From Pezizomycotina sp. ARF18 (Eukaryota > Ascomycota): a stretch of DNA of 64,000 bases. A model generated the notes under the pieces. It was not told the origin of the DNA and did not search any database. It worked only from the letters and a program-made list of their open reading frames with translations. Each line of letters opens with the position of its first letter. Within the stretch, counting starts at the first letter, position 1. The stretch is taken from positions 78,170-142,169 of the forward strand of contig AZLU01000029.1 of NCBI GenBank assembly GCA_002224055.1, read 5' to 3'. Shown piece after piece: positions 38,643 to 49,795 of the stretch. Made by a program: the position numbers and the translations under genes.

Positions 38643-40300
38643 GAGCCCTCGACGCATCTGTCCGCAGCCCGGTCTTTAACTAGGCGCTTAAATTCAAAAG
38701 CGCAAGTGGCATATATAGGGTGAAGCGGCTGGGAATCATCGCGGATAAAAATTCCCTTGATTGAGGTGTATCTGTTTTATTTATCTTTAGTTATATTCTT
38801 GATTTCTTTTTACTTTTATTTTCTGGTATATTTTTTTTTATATATACCGCGCACTCATTCCATTTCTCCTATTCAACCTTTTTCTCCGAAGGGTCTAATA
38901 CATGTATATGGTACCCGCACTTGTTCTCTGCCCTGTCTTCGGGTTGGGGAAACTAAATGTTACCTCGGAAAATCAAAGGATATATTTATTCACCACGCAT
39001 AATTAAAGAGTAGCTAACAATAAAAAAAAAAGTAGAGACCGAATGATCAGTTTATAATCATGTGTAAAAAATGAAGATTCGATCGTATACTCTTAACATA
39101 GCCTTGCTAATACTACAGATGGGTGCAAGGGCGACTTGCGGCGCTCTGATATTAAGATGCACGTGCACCGTGAGCGAGGAGGATCAAGGAAACTCTTCCC
39201 TGAATTGTCCTGTGAGAGGGTGGAGTCTCCAAAAGTAAATGGAACCCAGTCTCATGTAGTTTACTTCGCCTTCCTTTATGGAACTTTGAACATAGCTCGC
39301 ATCAGCCTTGGAATATTTTATTACGTCAGGAATGAATCACTTATATTTCCGCCAAATAGGAATAGAACCAGTTCCACTATTCGGCAACTATCTCATTTAT
39401 TACACCTCTGAACGATTGAGTCCGGTCTCTCTTATTTTTCCGGCATTTTATTTTTATAATTCCTACTTACTAAGTACTGTCCTTTTTAGCATTTTCTTCG
39501 CATGCCGGCCTTACCTATTAGTCCGGCCTTTTCCATTTGAATAACTACTACTTTTTCTTTTCTTTTTTTTTTTTTGAGGCCTTTAAACCTCGAGATCAAT
39601 AGATTTTTCTATACTACCGATTTTACTATTCTATAATATGAATATTTGTGTTCCCAATAAGACCATCTCCTTTCCTATCCCTCTCTGCGTCCCATCTAGC
39701 ATGAGCTTCCTCTTCCCGACTCTATTTGCTTCCTCTTTCTACTTCTACGTTTTTGTTGAACTACTTGTCAGCATTTAAACGATATATGTAGTGAAGGAAA
39801 CTCGTGGTAACGTTATAATTTTGTGGTGGGGCGATCGGCAGATTTGCGAGTAACGGGCCTCATTGCGATGGTAGCAAGGCTCTTGAGCTAGGTTTTGCGA
39901 GTTTGTTGGGTTGGGAGATTATGGATAGTGGGATGGAGTTATAGTAGTGGTTGTGGAAATATAGGGATCGTGGGTTAATGTGTACAGCTTCGACAAGTGC
40001 TACCTGAATTTTTTTTTTTTTTTTTTTTGGATTGGATTCTATTTTTTGGATACTATTTTTTGGATTCCCATTTTTAGGTACTATATTTTGGATTCTTTTT
40101 TTCTTTTTTTTTTCTTTTTACGATTTTGCATTCTGTGTAGAGAAATTTTTTCGTAACTAATTCTCTCCAGTACCGTTCGAACTAGGGCTTTCTTATATTG
40201 TGGCTAGGTCGCGCGGGCGAGCTCTTTATTTAATTTAATTTAATCATCACTAGCTAGACCAAACCTATTTACGTAAGTCAGTCGCACTGCACAAGATATA
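38643..40300. other. Intergenic region
   Basis: A/T-rich, with poly-T near 39558-39575 and 40010-40028, and an (ATTTA)n-like run near 40230-40243. Two overlapping hydrophobic frames at 39136-39544 lack motifs. No gene is supported. Confidence 0.45.
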
Positions 40301-40920
40301 TTATCTTGGCAGCGCTAGTTTGTTGGTAGTAATATATATACAGTACTTTAATACATGAATATCCCGAATTCTCAATAGTATAAACAATAATAATAATAGA
40401 CAAGTATAATTTAGTGTAAACCTTCCCCTATTCCATTCCAAGTTCTTTTCAATTTCCCTCTCATTCTTTCTCGATCTCCCCATATTCTCCCTGTTAAAAA
40501 GAGTCCTGCTATAAAATTTCGTCGTGTATTTTTTTGGTTTTGAACGGTTGGTTGTAGCCCTGTATAATATCTGCATTTCCCGTACGGCCATGATGTAGAA
40601 TCTTTAAAAGTCGATTCTTTTATCTTTTCGAATTGTTCTTCGTTGAGTTCGATTTCCCTTTTAATCAGCCTTTCTCCCAGTTTTTCTCTAGCGTCTTTTC
40701 TAAGGCTTTCATAGTATTTGCACTCAACGAATACATGATGAGCCGTTTCGATTTCCTTGCAATGTTGTTGTAGGCATATTATCATGGATTTATTCCTGGT
40801 AAACATGTTCTTGGATCTTAGTTGTCGATCTCCCGTCATTAGCTGATCCATTCTTATCAAAAAGAACACAGCAACACGTGTTACCGAAATCGATTCAGTT
40901 ATACATTCTTCCAGGCGTGG
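40301..40920 (-). mobile_element. C-terminal fragment of a LINE-like (non-LTR) element
   Basis: The minus strand encodes RMDQLMTGDRQLRSKNMF followed by a Cys/His block (CLQQHCKEIETAHHVFVECK) and YYESLRKDAREKLGERLIKR. The order LxTG-x-L, C-x4-C, ETxHxxxxC, then R matches the C-terminal zinc-knuckle region after the reverse transcriptase of many non-LTR elements. No RT catalytic motif precedes it, so the copy is strongly 5'-truncated, which is normal for LINEs. A palindromic repeat sits exactly at its upstream edge. No poly-A tail or target duplication was identified. Alternative: a domesticated relic. Confidence 0.5.
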
Positions 40921-40968
40921 TTTGCGAAGGAACAACTTAGTACAATTATTAAGTCGTTCCTTCGCAAA
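40921..40968. repeat. Palindromic repeat, copy 1
   Basis: The arms TTTGCGAAGGAAC and GTTCCTTCGCAAA are perfect complements. Homology extends inward through ACTTAGTA/TTAAGT with two mismatches, giving a stem of about 21 bp. It matches the copies at 51921 and 58537. It lies at the junction between the LINE-like fragment and F-box-side sequence. Confidence 0.85.
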
Positions 40969-41106
40969 ACCAGACGGGTTTGGGTACAAGAGAAGCGTTT
41001 GGCGGAATCTTTATGCAATAGTTTTGCAGGTGTGGAGCATCTTAAAGGTATTTTGGGAGGAGTTTCTGATGATATTCTGTGATTACAAGTACCATTTGGC
41101 CCCTTA

Positions 41107-41692
41107 TCAAAGGCCTTTAGAAACAGAAAAACCACTCCCAATAATTTTAACCTTGTGCACGCCTCTCCAAATATAACTCCAGTGTGCTGTCATCCAATCC
41201 GGCCTCTCGCCAATCATCTGAAAGATTGCAGACAGCACCTCGTGAACGCTAACTCCTCTGCAGCCGTTGTCGTTTTTAATATCGATCTTCCCGACGCCCT
41301 GTAAGACAACGCAGAGTGTATCTACCGCAGGCGACACTGCGTTTTCCTCCAAGACGTGGATATTTGTGAACTTTCGGTGGAAATGCGGACCACAGGTAAT
41401 ATCACTTATACCGTCCCCTACACAAACGATATACAATGGAATAAGGGTGGTAGCTGTACTCTCCCCAATCTTCCTGTAGAAACGGGTTTTTGGCGCCTCG
41501 ATAAGCCTTGAGGAGGCTCTGGTATACGTACGGGACTATCACGGTTGAGAATCTTTCCGATTTTGCGAGTCTTCATCAGTATAATGCAGCGGAAGCGCTT
41601 ACAACTAGCTGAATGCGATGCCTCAGATCCCAGTGGTTAAATACAGGGTCCTCGAAAATTTGGAGTAAGATTTCGTCCGGGAGACAATCCAT
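41107..41692 (-). CDS. F-box-like protein, probably broken
   Basis: From ATG at 41692 the product starts MDCLPDEILLQIFEDP, the classic LPxEILxxIF start of an F-box. About 30 residues later, in another frame, comes CKRFRCIILMKTRKIG, matching the VCKRFR end of the same motif. Downstream is HRKFTNIHVLEENAVSP...VSVHEVLSAIFQMI and IWRGVHKVKIIG, ending at 41107. F-box proteins recruit substrates to SCF ubiquitin ligases. At least two frame changes occur. The short length (about 190 codons) suggests a small fungal F-box protein or a truncated one, since mobile-element sequence begins soon afterwards. Confidence 0.4.
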
Positions 41693-42614
41693 TGTTCCCC
41701 GAAGTGGGACAAGAAGGGATTTTGAGTGTTCGCTTTTACGATTTTAAACGTTACATCTATGAAAGAGGAGGAACCTCACTTATATTACCGAATCTCCTAC
41801 CAGTTACGCGTGAAATATCGCAGGGGAAAGTCCCACAAAAGCAAAGGCCAGGTTGAGAGAAATATCTTAGGCAAAATCGGAGATTTTTCCATGACTCAAG
41901 CTGCAAGGAACTACTTAAAAATGTACTAATTTGTACTTCCATATTATAAGTTCAAAAACGATCTACGCCTGGTCTGTATATACATTACCGAAGCTTCAGA
42001 CAGTTATGTATCAAAATCATTAAAACTGGTGCCAAAACCACTATGACTGCTTAATTTCTTCATAATCTTAGCAAGTTCGCCACTCATTAGCAATAATAAA
42101 GCTTACGAGCCTTGTAATCAATAACTTATAATCTTTCTTATGCCTACCCTTACTTTAAGTATGGAAAGTGACTCAAAGTAACCATTTAAGAAATTAATTG
42201 CATGATCGTGAGCGAAACGAAATAGTAAGGGACGTTTCCATAGTCGTAGTTATCCAAGCTATAGTAGCAATTATTATTATATTAATCAGTGATGAAGCTA
42301 GTAAAGACAAAGACGAACAAGAAATATTTACAGGATATAAGCTTGCATAATATTTTGATAGATAACTAGATGATTTTCAATAATAAGAAAACTAGGAGGG
42401 TCCAATTATTCGCTAGCCAGATCAAGAGTTCTAGACTTGTCAGAAACAGAACCGTATCTACGGTTCCTTCATAATTATCGGGCGATAATAGATATAAAAC
42501 CGAAGTATATTTCGGTAACGTTTTCTGGGCTATATAGTTTTCTATATTTTTGGCTGAGCGCTGAATACTCTTCAGTGGGCGCATCCGTATCATTCTCAGA
42601 CCTTATAGGTTTGG
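41693..42614. other. Intergenic region
   Basis: A/T-rich with no supported gene. Open frames here are short and lack motifs. Confidence 0.45.
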
Positions 42615-43247
42615 GTGAGCGGCAGGCTCCGGGTTAGTAGGGGCGGTATAGTAAAAATACATGCTTCTCCTTGGAAGCCGTCGTCACGTTACTGCAGTGG
42701 GCTAATCCCCGCGCACCTGCCTGGGTACCAGGTGGAACGAGGTGCTCTCCGTACGGGAAGTTGTTACCTGTTTCGCCACCGGCCACACCTCACCATAGGA
42801 TCCTTCACCTGGCAGGTGAAAGAGCAGATCGGTTTCGACAAACGCGTCCGCGATATACGCCTAATACAGAAGCGTTGTACATCAATCTGAAGGAAGACGA
42901 CTACGAACAGCCTGAACTAATGCATGTTTCGTTGGGAAAGAGTTATTCGGCCGGCGCCGCGGCGCCTTCATGCTCCTTCAGACGCGGCCACGGCGTACAG
43001 ATGAAAATTTCGACGCGGAATGGGTAAGTCTAGACATCCTACCGCAACGGCCGAGGAAGCTAGGAGCGAATATGTGGAAGAGATTGACCTACGCGAAGAG
43101 GAACACATCCAGCATCGTATGATGTTCTTGTCAGAGAGACCAAAGGCTGGCGAGAAGGTAAGATACATCCACCTCAAGGAGCAAATGATCACACAGTATT
43201 TGCTCTACGGACCAAATCACTTTCCAATGGATTTAGATCTGCTATAA
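42615..43247 (+). CDS. Hypothetical protein, GC-richer open region
   Basis: Family not recognised. GC-richer than its surroundings, with two overlapping frames. The first (42671-43027) ends in an acidic stretch, INLKEDDYEQPELMHVSLGK. The second (43020-43247) has EEIDLREEEHIQHRMMFLSE-like charged helices and ends MDLDLL. They could be one protein read across a frame change near 43000-43025. A GTAAGT near 43025 could alternatively be a donor site. Evidence is compositional only. Confidence 0.3.
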
Positions 43248-43908
43248 TAATAGGAGGTAAGACAAAGTGATAACACCAATAGGAACCACCGCCTTTCCAG
43301 GCGGCGGGGACAGCGTCATTTGAAATACAGCTTAGGATAAGAAATTCTGAGGTAGCGAAGGGCGAATTAACTTCTCATAGAGAGCTGTGCCTCAAACTAC
43401 TGGATTTAAAATAACTGATATAAGATGCCTTCTCTCCGGTTTTTGTGTTCCAATAACTTCATGATCCAGCTCGCAGAGTATCTAGTGCAAAAGATTTCCA
43501 GGCCATGCAGTATACTTGAAAGTTATGTCAAATTAAATTAAATTTTACGTCTTTCCCAAAACAAGTATTTGTCTACACTCCTTCCAAGCGTTTTCCCAGA
43601 AGTAGTAGATTCAGGGTAATATCTCCACATCACTGGCGCGGAGAGGAGAAGAGACCGAGCAGCATGCCAGTGAACATGAAGTATTGGAATACCGCGTTAT
43701 AATCGCGAACGCAAACGCAACCCTTCCGCTCCTTATCTTAAAGATTGTCTCCTGGATAGATACTAGCGTGAACACGGCGAGGCAGATTTGCGATATGGTT
43801 ATTCGCCAAAAGTATGCAATTTTCTTTTTTTCTTTTTTTTTTTTGCCAAAGAAAAACAGTGAAACAAGGAGTTAGGTTAGTAAGAAGGTAGATTTTGATG
43901 GACCGCTC

Positions 43909-45060
43909 TTATCGAAAAAATAAAAATAAAAAAGGGGGGGGGAAAGAAAGGGAGTGTACTAACATTCTCACTATTGGCGCTCTTAGAATACACCAGTACA
44001 CGTACACTGACATGTACACTACACCAAGGACAAGAATAAGGCTGTACTCGGCTATGAGAAGCTGTACCGTGTCCCACCAGTAATTATTATATTGAGACGC
44101 GTCAATTTTGAAGAACGAGTCGGATTGTAGGAACGTGGTGATTCCTAACAGCGCGAAGCAAAGCATTGCTATCACGGCAAGGAAAAAATGCCTACGCCAG
44201 CTAGGAACTTGCGCTTGCGCTTGCGGCCGTTGACTCCGCGGTAATTTAGAAGCGTATAGCAAGTACTACAGGTTAGGAGGAGGACGAGGGCAATGTTATG
44301 AAGCCAGAAGGCGACGAGCTGACACGCTCGGACGGTGTTGTATAATTTACCGCGTCGAAAATAATAGGTGGACCCCATAACTTTGATGGTGACAATATCC
44401 ATGATGAACCCCCTGGGAAAAACGCTCGGCAAGGCATTAGTCCGTCTGTATCTGCCTGATTTTTTTTTTTTCTTTTTCTTTTTTCTTTTTTTTTTTTTTA
44501 AAAAAGCTAAGGCTTAATCGCTCACGAGAAATCTTACAAGCTTTGAAACGAAATCGCTGCAGTAAATATCGGTCCTAGGTGAGATCGCGTGCTCCATTTG
44601 GAAATCCCCGCTATGGGACTGGATTTCAGTCTCCGGCGGCTCCAAAGCACTACGGCTGTTACCATCAAGAGTGTGTATAGCGCTAGGAAACGGCGTCGAG
44701 GACAAGGTTCTCGTTTCGCGTCGGGAAACGGCCGGTCGAAAGGATCTAAAGACATACTGAAAGAAGAATCGATCCTTGAGCAGATAGCATCCCAGTCCAA
44801 ATAACACTGAACAACAAGCAGTGGGTGGAAGAAGACCTTAGACTTGATTGTGGTTCTCTTTGGTGTTTGAATGCAACCGGATTTGTTTCATCAGGGTTCC
44901 GAGAGGAGGCTCCATATACTACATAGAAAGTTGTTTGAGTAACCAAACTAACCCTCGAGAATCGCGAGTCAACGACGGAGATTAAGGGGCCGTGCGAGAA
45001 GGCCGTTGCTGAAACCACAACGGAACTCGCCGCCTACCAGCCACCTGTCCAGTTATGAGC
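43909..45060 (-). CDS. Possible multi-pass membrane protein
   Basis: Several hydrophobic segments follow one another on the minus strand: RFLALYTLLMVTAVVLW (about 44680), LVAFWLHNIALVLLLTCSTC (about 44310), HFFLAVIAMLCFALLGITTF (about 44160) and LLIAEYSLILVLGVVYMSVY (about 44030). They are separated by basic loops, the pattern of a multi-pass membrane protein. The upstream part begins near 45060 (MEISAHNWTGGW). A T-rich tract at 44460-44500 may lie in an intron. Frames change several times. I cannot assign a family. Confidence 0.4.
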
Positions 45061-46235
45061 CGAAATTTCCATCACAAGAATATCCCTATTATCAACATAA
45101 TGAGTAAAAAGCGTGTATAATTGGAGAGGAAAGAATTGTAGTCTCTTGTTATGTGCATTTACTTTTACTTATTGAAAAAAGCATTGAATTTAAAGTATAT
45201 ACTCTTATTAATCAATAGTATTTATTTAAACTTATCTTAAAGATTATATATTGAAAAACTTATCCTTCGAAAAACCGTTACTAAATTAAATTTTTTTTAA
45301 AAAAAATTTTTTTTTTTGGTAAATATCTTGATAAACATTTTTATTTTTTTTAAGTACATTACTAAATAGTTCCCTCGCAAGGCGTAGTTGGTTTCTGTTT
45401 ATGAAGTCGCTGTTCAATACGCACTAATTTATGAGCAAGAAAAACGAATAACGGCAAGGGCTGCTTACAGCAAGCGGAGCCATGAGCGTAGCACTAGTTT
45501 TTGATTGTGTTTCGTATTAACCTTCATGTTAATGGAGCCTTATTTTAATATGCTAGAGCCAAGTATCCACAGTGACCTATACTACAGCGACCCTTTCTGC
45601 ACTTTTGGCGGGTGTTTTTCATGGCGCTTAAAATGAGAGTAAACTGAGAAATGAAATCTTAAAAAAAAAAAATTTTAGAATTTAAGCAATAAATCTAAAA
45701 ATAGAATATAAAAATTAGAACCTAAACAGAACCAAAAAAAAAGGAAGACAAAAATCTGACTTACAAAGTAGATTAACCATTTTAAGCGTGTTTTTCTTTA
45801 TACCTTCAAAGAAGGAATAGAATGTATGCAACGAATTCGCCTTGCCGTTTAATTAAAAGCTTGCTTCCAGAGAACAAATTTATATTTTGTTTCTCAGTTA
45901 CATGGGAAGGTAGGTGGAGTTTAAAGCAATCCCGAAAGCTAGCTTTCAACAAAAGAACAAAAAAAAAAAAAAAAAAAATAGAGCGACACATATGGCATCC
46001 CATTTGCAACTAATATAGAAAATAGAGTTATTGCTAAGTTGACTCTTTAAGAGGAAAAATAATTGCAAAATAAAGATTTCATTACTATTCAGAAGAGTTG
46101 TTTTCACTTATCGATACTTTGCGAGTAAATATTTTCTATTTCGATACTTGAGAAGAGACCAGTATTATAATAGTACATCGCGCTTTGCGCAGGAACGAGT
46201 TAGTACACTTTTAAATGAGTCTATCGCAAATAAAC
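45061..46235. other. A/T-rich intergenic region
   Basis: This contains a T/A palindromic stretch near 45287-45320, an A run near 45958-45980 and a half-copy of the palindromic repeat at 45357. No gene is supported. Confidence 0.5.
45357..45420 (+). repeat. Palindromic repeat, half-copy plus flank
   Basis: TACTAAATAGTTCCCTCGCAA matches the right arm of the palindromic repeat (TACTAAGTCGTTCCTTCGCAA). The following 40 bp also resemble the sequence after copy 3 (GGTTTCTGTTT...GCTGTTC), so the repeat may be longer than the hairpin in some copies. Confidence 0.6.
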
Positions 46236-46800
46236 TTAAAAAAAAAAAAAAAAAAAAGGATTTAAGTTCGCTTCACAGTTTAAATATACATCTTGGCGAA
46301 TGAAATACAGTTCTTTGCACAAAATGCGTGCGCGTAGCGTGCAAAAGGTTATATCTACGCTTGCTACGTGTATAAACAAAATACCGCTACCGCCTGCGTC
46401 GTCGGTTATTAAAAATCGCCATATCGCATCTCTCTGGATCACCTCCGCAACTTCTGCCATCTAAAGCCTTATTTCCGGCAGTTTCGATAGACCGAAAGGT
46501 CTTGATTCAAAATGCAGTACGGAAAGAACTTCAAAGCTTCCAACCACTAACAGCAACACATCCAGAACAGTGCCCGTCATAATCTCTGTCACCTGTGTAA
46601 TCACGATTACTCCACCTATAGCGGTCTAGTCAAATATTGGAAAACCGACAACTACTATTGCCGACGCCACGATAAAAATTTCGTTGAATAGACTAACCTC
46701 CAAACGGTATGCCCGCGGCAGATGCCTCCCTACCGTCTCCGCCTTTTTCGCACACATTGAGCGTAGCGTGCAACGTAATCAAAGCGTTGACAAATATCAG
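46236..46800 (-). pseudogene. Decayed membrane protein gene with two in-frame TAG codons
   Basis: A single minus-strand frame runs from about 46780 (CAKKAETVGRHLPRAYRLEV) through two hydrophobic segments (NEIFIVASAIVVVGFPIF; VLDVLLLVVGSFEVLSVL) to MAEVAEVIQRDAIWRFLITD and VDITFCTLRARILCKELYF, interrupted only by two TAG codons. Both would be CAG after a single C-to-T change, the kind RIP makes (CpA to TpA). The family is not recognised. The second TAG lies directly before ATG at 46460, so a TTTAG acceptor is an alternative reading for that one. The 13-bp motif GCGTAGCGTGCAA occurs at both ends (near 46333 and 46763). Confidence 0.4.
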
Positions 46801-46976
46801 TTGTATGAGGTTAAAAATTGGAAATGTATTTAAGATGATGTCATTTCAACGTAAATCAAAGGCTTTGACAAAATAAAAATTCATATAAGAATCGAAAAAA
46901 AAAAAAATAACAAATATTAAATCCTACCTTGACAGCATACAATCATCAAACTATATTTACACCACCGTCATAAAAT

Positions 46977-47896
46977 ATGGACCAATATGACTTACGCAAT
47001 CTTCCAAAGTATAATATTATATCATTCTCTGATTTACCTCTCTATCATTTAATAATATACATAATACTAATTTATTCTTTCAGGTTGTTTCAATCGAACG
47101 AATTAGTTGAAGTAAAGATTGGCACGGGAAACAAAAAACGGATTTATTTTATCCACAAAGAAGTTTTGGAAAGAGAGGCATCATTTTTCGGATTACAATA
47201 CGATTTTTATTCAAAGGCTTCGGCGATAGGTGGTACGGGGGATTCTAAAGCGGCGGTTAAAGCGGTGGAACTTACTGACACAGAGGACCGGGCGGATGCA
47301 TTCGAGCTTTTTATTCAATATGCGTACGCCAAAGATTACCAAGTGGAAGATAAGGAGGACGTCCGTCCGCACGCGTACGTTTATATCCTTGCGGATAATT
47401 CAACAGTTTGGAACTTAAATACCTTGCGTTAAGCAAAGCGACGGAAATTCTCGTGAAGCTTAGCGGTGAGTTAAAGAATGGAATCAATAGACTTGGGGAA
47501 GAGAGACAGAAAATTGTCAGAAAACAAGTTCACCATTTCTTTGAAGTGGTTGGGGCGGTATATGGATCAACGGAAGTGGCAGTGGCAGGAAAGGAGGGTA
47601 TTGAAGGCGAAGATACAGCAGCGAAGAAGACAGACGAAGGGGATGCGGAGGGGCAAACGAATACTGTTGCTGATGTGACAGCCGATTATGAGCAACGCGG
47701 AAGCGATGCAGCGCTTGAACCGTTTCAAGTTCTTTTGGCACGATTTTCGGGTTCATGTATTAAAACGCTGAAGTCGTATCCTCTTTTTATTAAATGCGTG
47801 GCGGAGTTCAAAAAGTTTGGGGTGGATTTGTTGATGGCTGTGAATGCATCATCACCGTTGGAAGTAGATGAATTTGGGATGTTGAAAGTTACTTGA
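46977..47896 (+). CDS. BTB/POZ domain protein (281 aa)
   Basis: BTB domains mediate dimerisation and often Cul3 binding; small fungal BTB proteins are abundant and mostly uncharacterised. Exon 1 is 46977-47008 (MDQYDLRNLPK), the intron 47009-47083 (75 bp), exon 2 47084-47896. BTB blocks: LFQSNELVEVKIGTGNKK, FIHKEVLEREASFFG, AFELFIQYAYAKDYQVED, HAYVYILAD and LKYLALSKATEILVKLSG. A charged linker follows (about 47590-47690), then an amphipathic C-terminus ending MLKVT. One base is missing at AATTCAAC near 47398, where AATTTCAAC restores ILADNFNSLELKYLAL. With that the two exons total 282 codons including stop, which supports a functional gene and a sequence error. Confidence 0.85.
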
Positions 47897-48090
47897 AGTT
47901 ATTTTATTTTTGTATCCAGTAGGGCGAGGGCGTGGAAGGATATAATTGAAGGAAATACAATAATAAAATGAAAGGAGATATAAAAGGAAGCAAGGAAAGG
48001 AGTTGCGAAAAAGATAACGGAAACAAGAATGGCAAAGGGGTACAGCTACAGACAAGCTCAGGTTTTGAATATTACTTCACTTTGCAAGTT

Positions 48091-49795
48091 TTATATTATA
48101 TCGTATAGCCCAGGAACGTTCAGCACCGTCGCAATCAATCCTGCAATATAAAAGGTTGGTGTGAAGGCATTCTGCAAATCGTTTGGATGATTTATCAGCC
48201 ACCACCATACAAATGGGATAGTGGAAGATAGGTATAAAATGGCTACAATTAAGATGACTTTCAATGGTGCTTTGCCTTCAATCGCTTGAAGACCATAGGC
48301 CTCAACTCTCCAAGTGCCAGGAAGTGGGCCGGCGACCCTGCGGGGCATGAACATATCAAGGTAATTGCAGGCTCTGCAAAGGGCTGGGTTTTTAAAATGT
48401 TTTAGAAGCTCATCCCCGCGTATGGGCGGCAGGGGTTCGCGCGGTGACTCGTAGTCCGTGTTGCTCCTAGGCGGGAGTGCCTCCACGAAACCGCTGCAGT
48501 AGCCGTCGGCGCGGCAGCCCGGTGGGCAATCCACGCGGAAGAAGCGTGCGTATTTGATGTCGCAAATGTGAGTAAGGGCGAAGAATCGCCTCCAACCGCG
48601 GATTAAATTATATGCATCGGCAAAGCCGGCGAAGAGGCCTTTATCCTCCGTATCGTAATTAATCTGAATGACCTTCATAAGATGTGAAAGCGGTGTTTCC
48701 TTTGCACACCAGAATATTAGTGACCCGCTCGGTTTTAGGACGATCGGCGGCGGAATGTTTGTAGAAGTTTGGTCTTGTACTGGTTGAGGGCTGGTTGGGG
48801 CTGGGTGGTGTTCGATCCCTGAGGCTGCATGCCAGTAGTCCCGAGGGCAGTTTGTGATGGCGCCTGCCACTAATACTAGTATTAGGTATGGTTGCTTGCG
48901 AAGTCGATGTTGGAGCTCGTCGCGTATATTTTTGAGCTGTAATGTCCGAAACGTCAATAGACATTTCAATTCCGCAATGCTGTGGACATTTAGTACTTCT
49001 CTTTGCAGGATACACGTATGGCGACTTACACAATCCCAATAATAACGAGTATAGCCCTTTTTACAAAGCGTACGCGGCTCGGAGAGCGGCCAGAATGAAA
49101 TAGGGCCATCCACTTTTGATTGAATATAGACTTTTAATCGGTTTAGAATCGACCAAGTTTGAGAATGAGTCGAAAATTGTCGCAAAGAGAACATGGAATT
49201 CAGCTTCTCCATCAAGTCCTTAAAATCTTCTATTTTCCTGTCCCTTCCACAGAACCGTGCCATTTCCTCTATCAGGTTCGAAAATGGTACCCCTCCGAAC
49301 AAAATCCCTTGACCAATTTAACGTTTTCCAACCGGATATCCGTATCATCGAGCTCATCATCATCAGAGTCCGAACTTGACACATCGACATCTCCCGGAGA
49401 TGTAGAATCAGCTTGAGCCGTCTGATGACAAAGAGCAGCCGGAAATTGGTTCTGGAAATACCGCTCCAGTTTAAACTCCCATTCACCTCCATCCTGAAGT
49501 TTTTGGAGACGTTCTTGTAGGCTTTCTAGGTTCGAGTGCTGCACAACGTTTTTAACAGATGTTGCAAGTTGCGTAGACCGCAACCTTGTCCACTTCGCTG
49601 TTTCTACTTCAAGTTGTGATGTTGCTTCCTTCGTAAATCGATAGCGTACCGTTTGAAGAGTCGCTTTAGGTTACGTTCAACTTTGGAGATAGTCAATTTC
49701 TTGAGTGCTTCCTCGAGGGAGGACCTAAACTCTTCAACTTGGACCAGATGAGTTACAAACGCTTCCGTAATGTCGACATTGGCTATCGAAGACAT
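48091..49795 (-). CDS. Fungus-specific membrane protein, C-terminal helices
   Basis: The product starts MSSIANVDITEAFVTHLVQ at 49795. A helical N-terminal half (SLEEALKKLTISKVERNLKR; ESLQERLQKLQDG) and an acidic Ser/Asp run (SSSDSDDDELDDTD) follow. Then there is a 400-residue uninterrupted frame with EPRTLCKKGYTRYYWDC, a short hydrophobic segment (LILVLVAGAI), RGWRRFFALTHICDIKYARF, and two C-terminal helices (VILIVAILYLSSTIPFVWWW; AFTPTFYIAGLIATVLNV). This order matches a family common in Pezizomycotina with no known function. Frame changes near 49625 (TT, TTT fits) and 49292 (GGGG, GGGGG fits) are homopolymer-type. The N-terminal half is cytosolic-looking. It directly follows the NLR gene on the same strand, and a fusion cannot be excluded. 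Confidence 0.7.
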
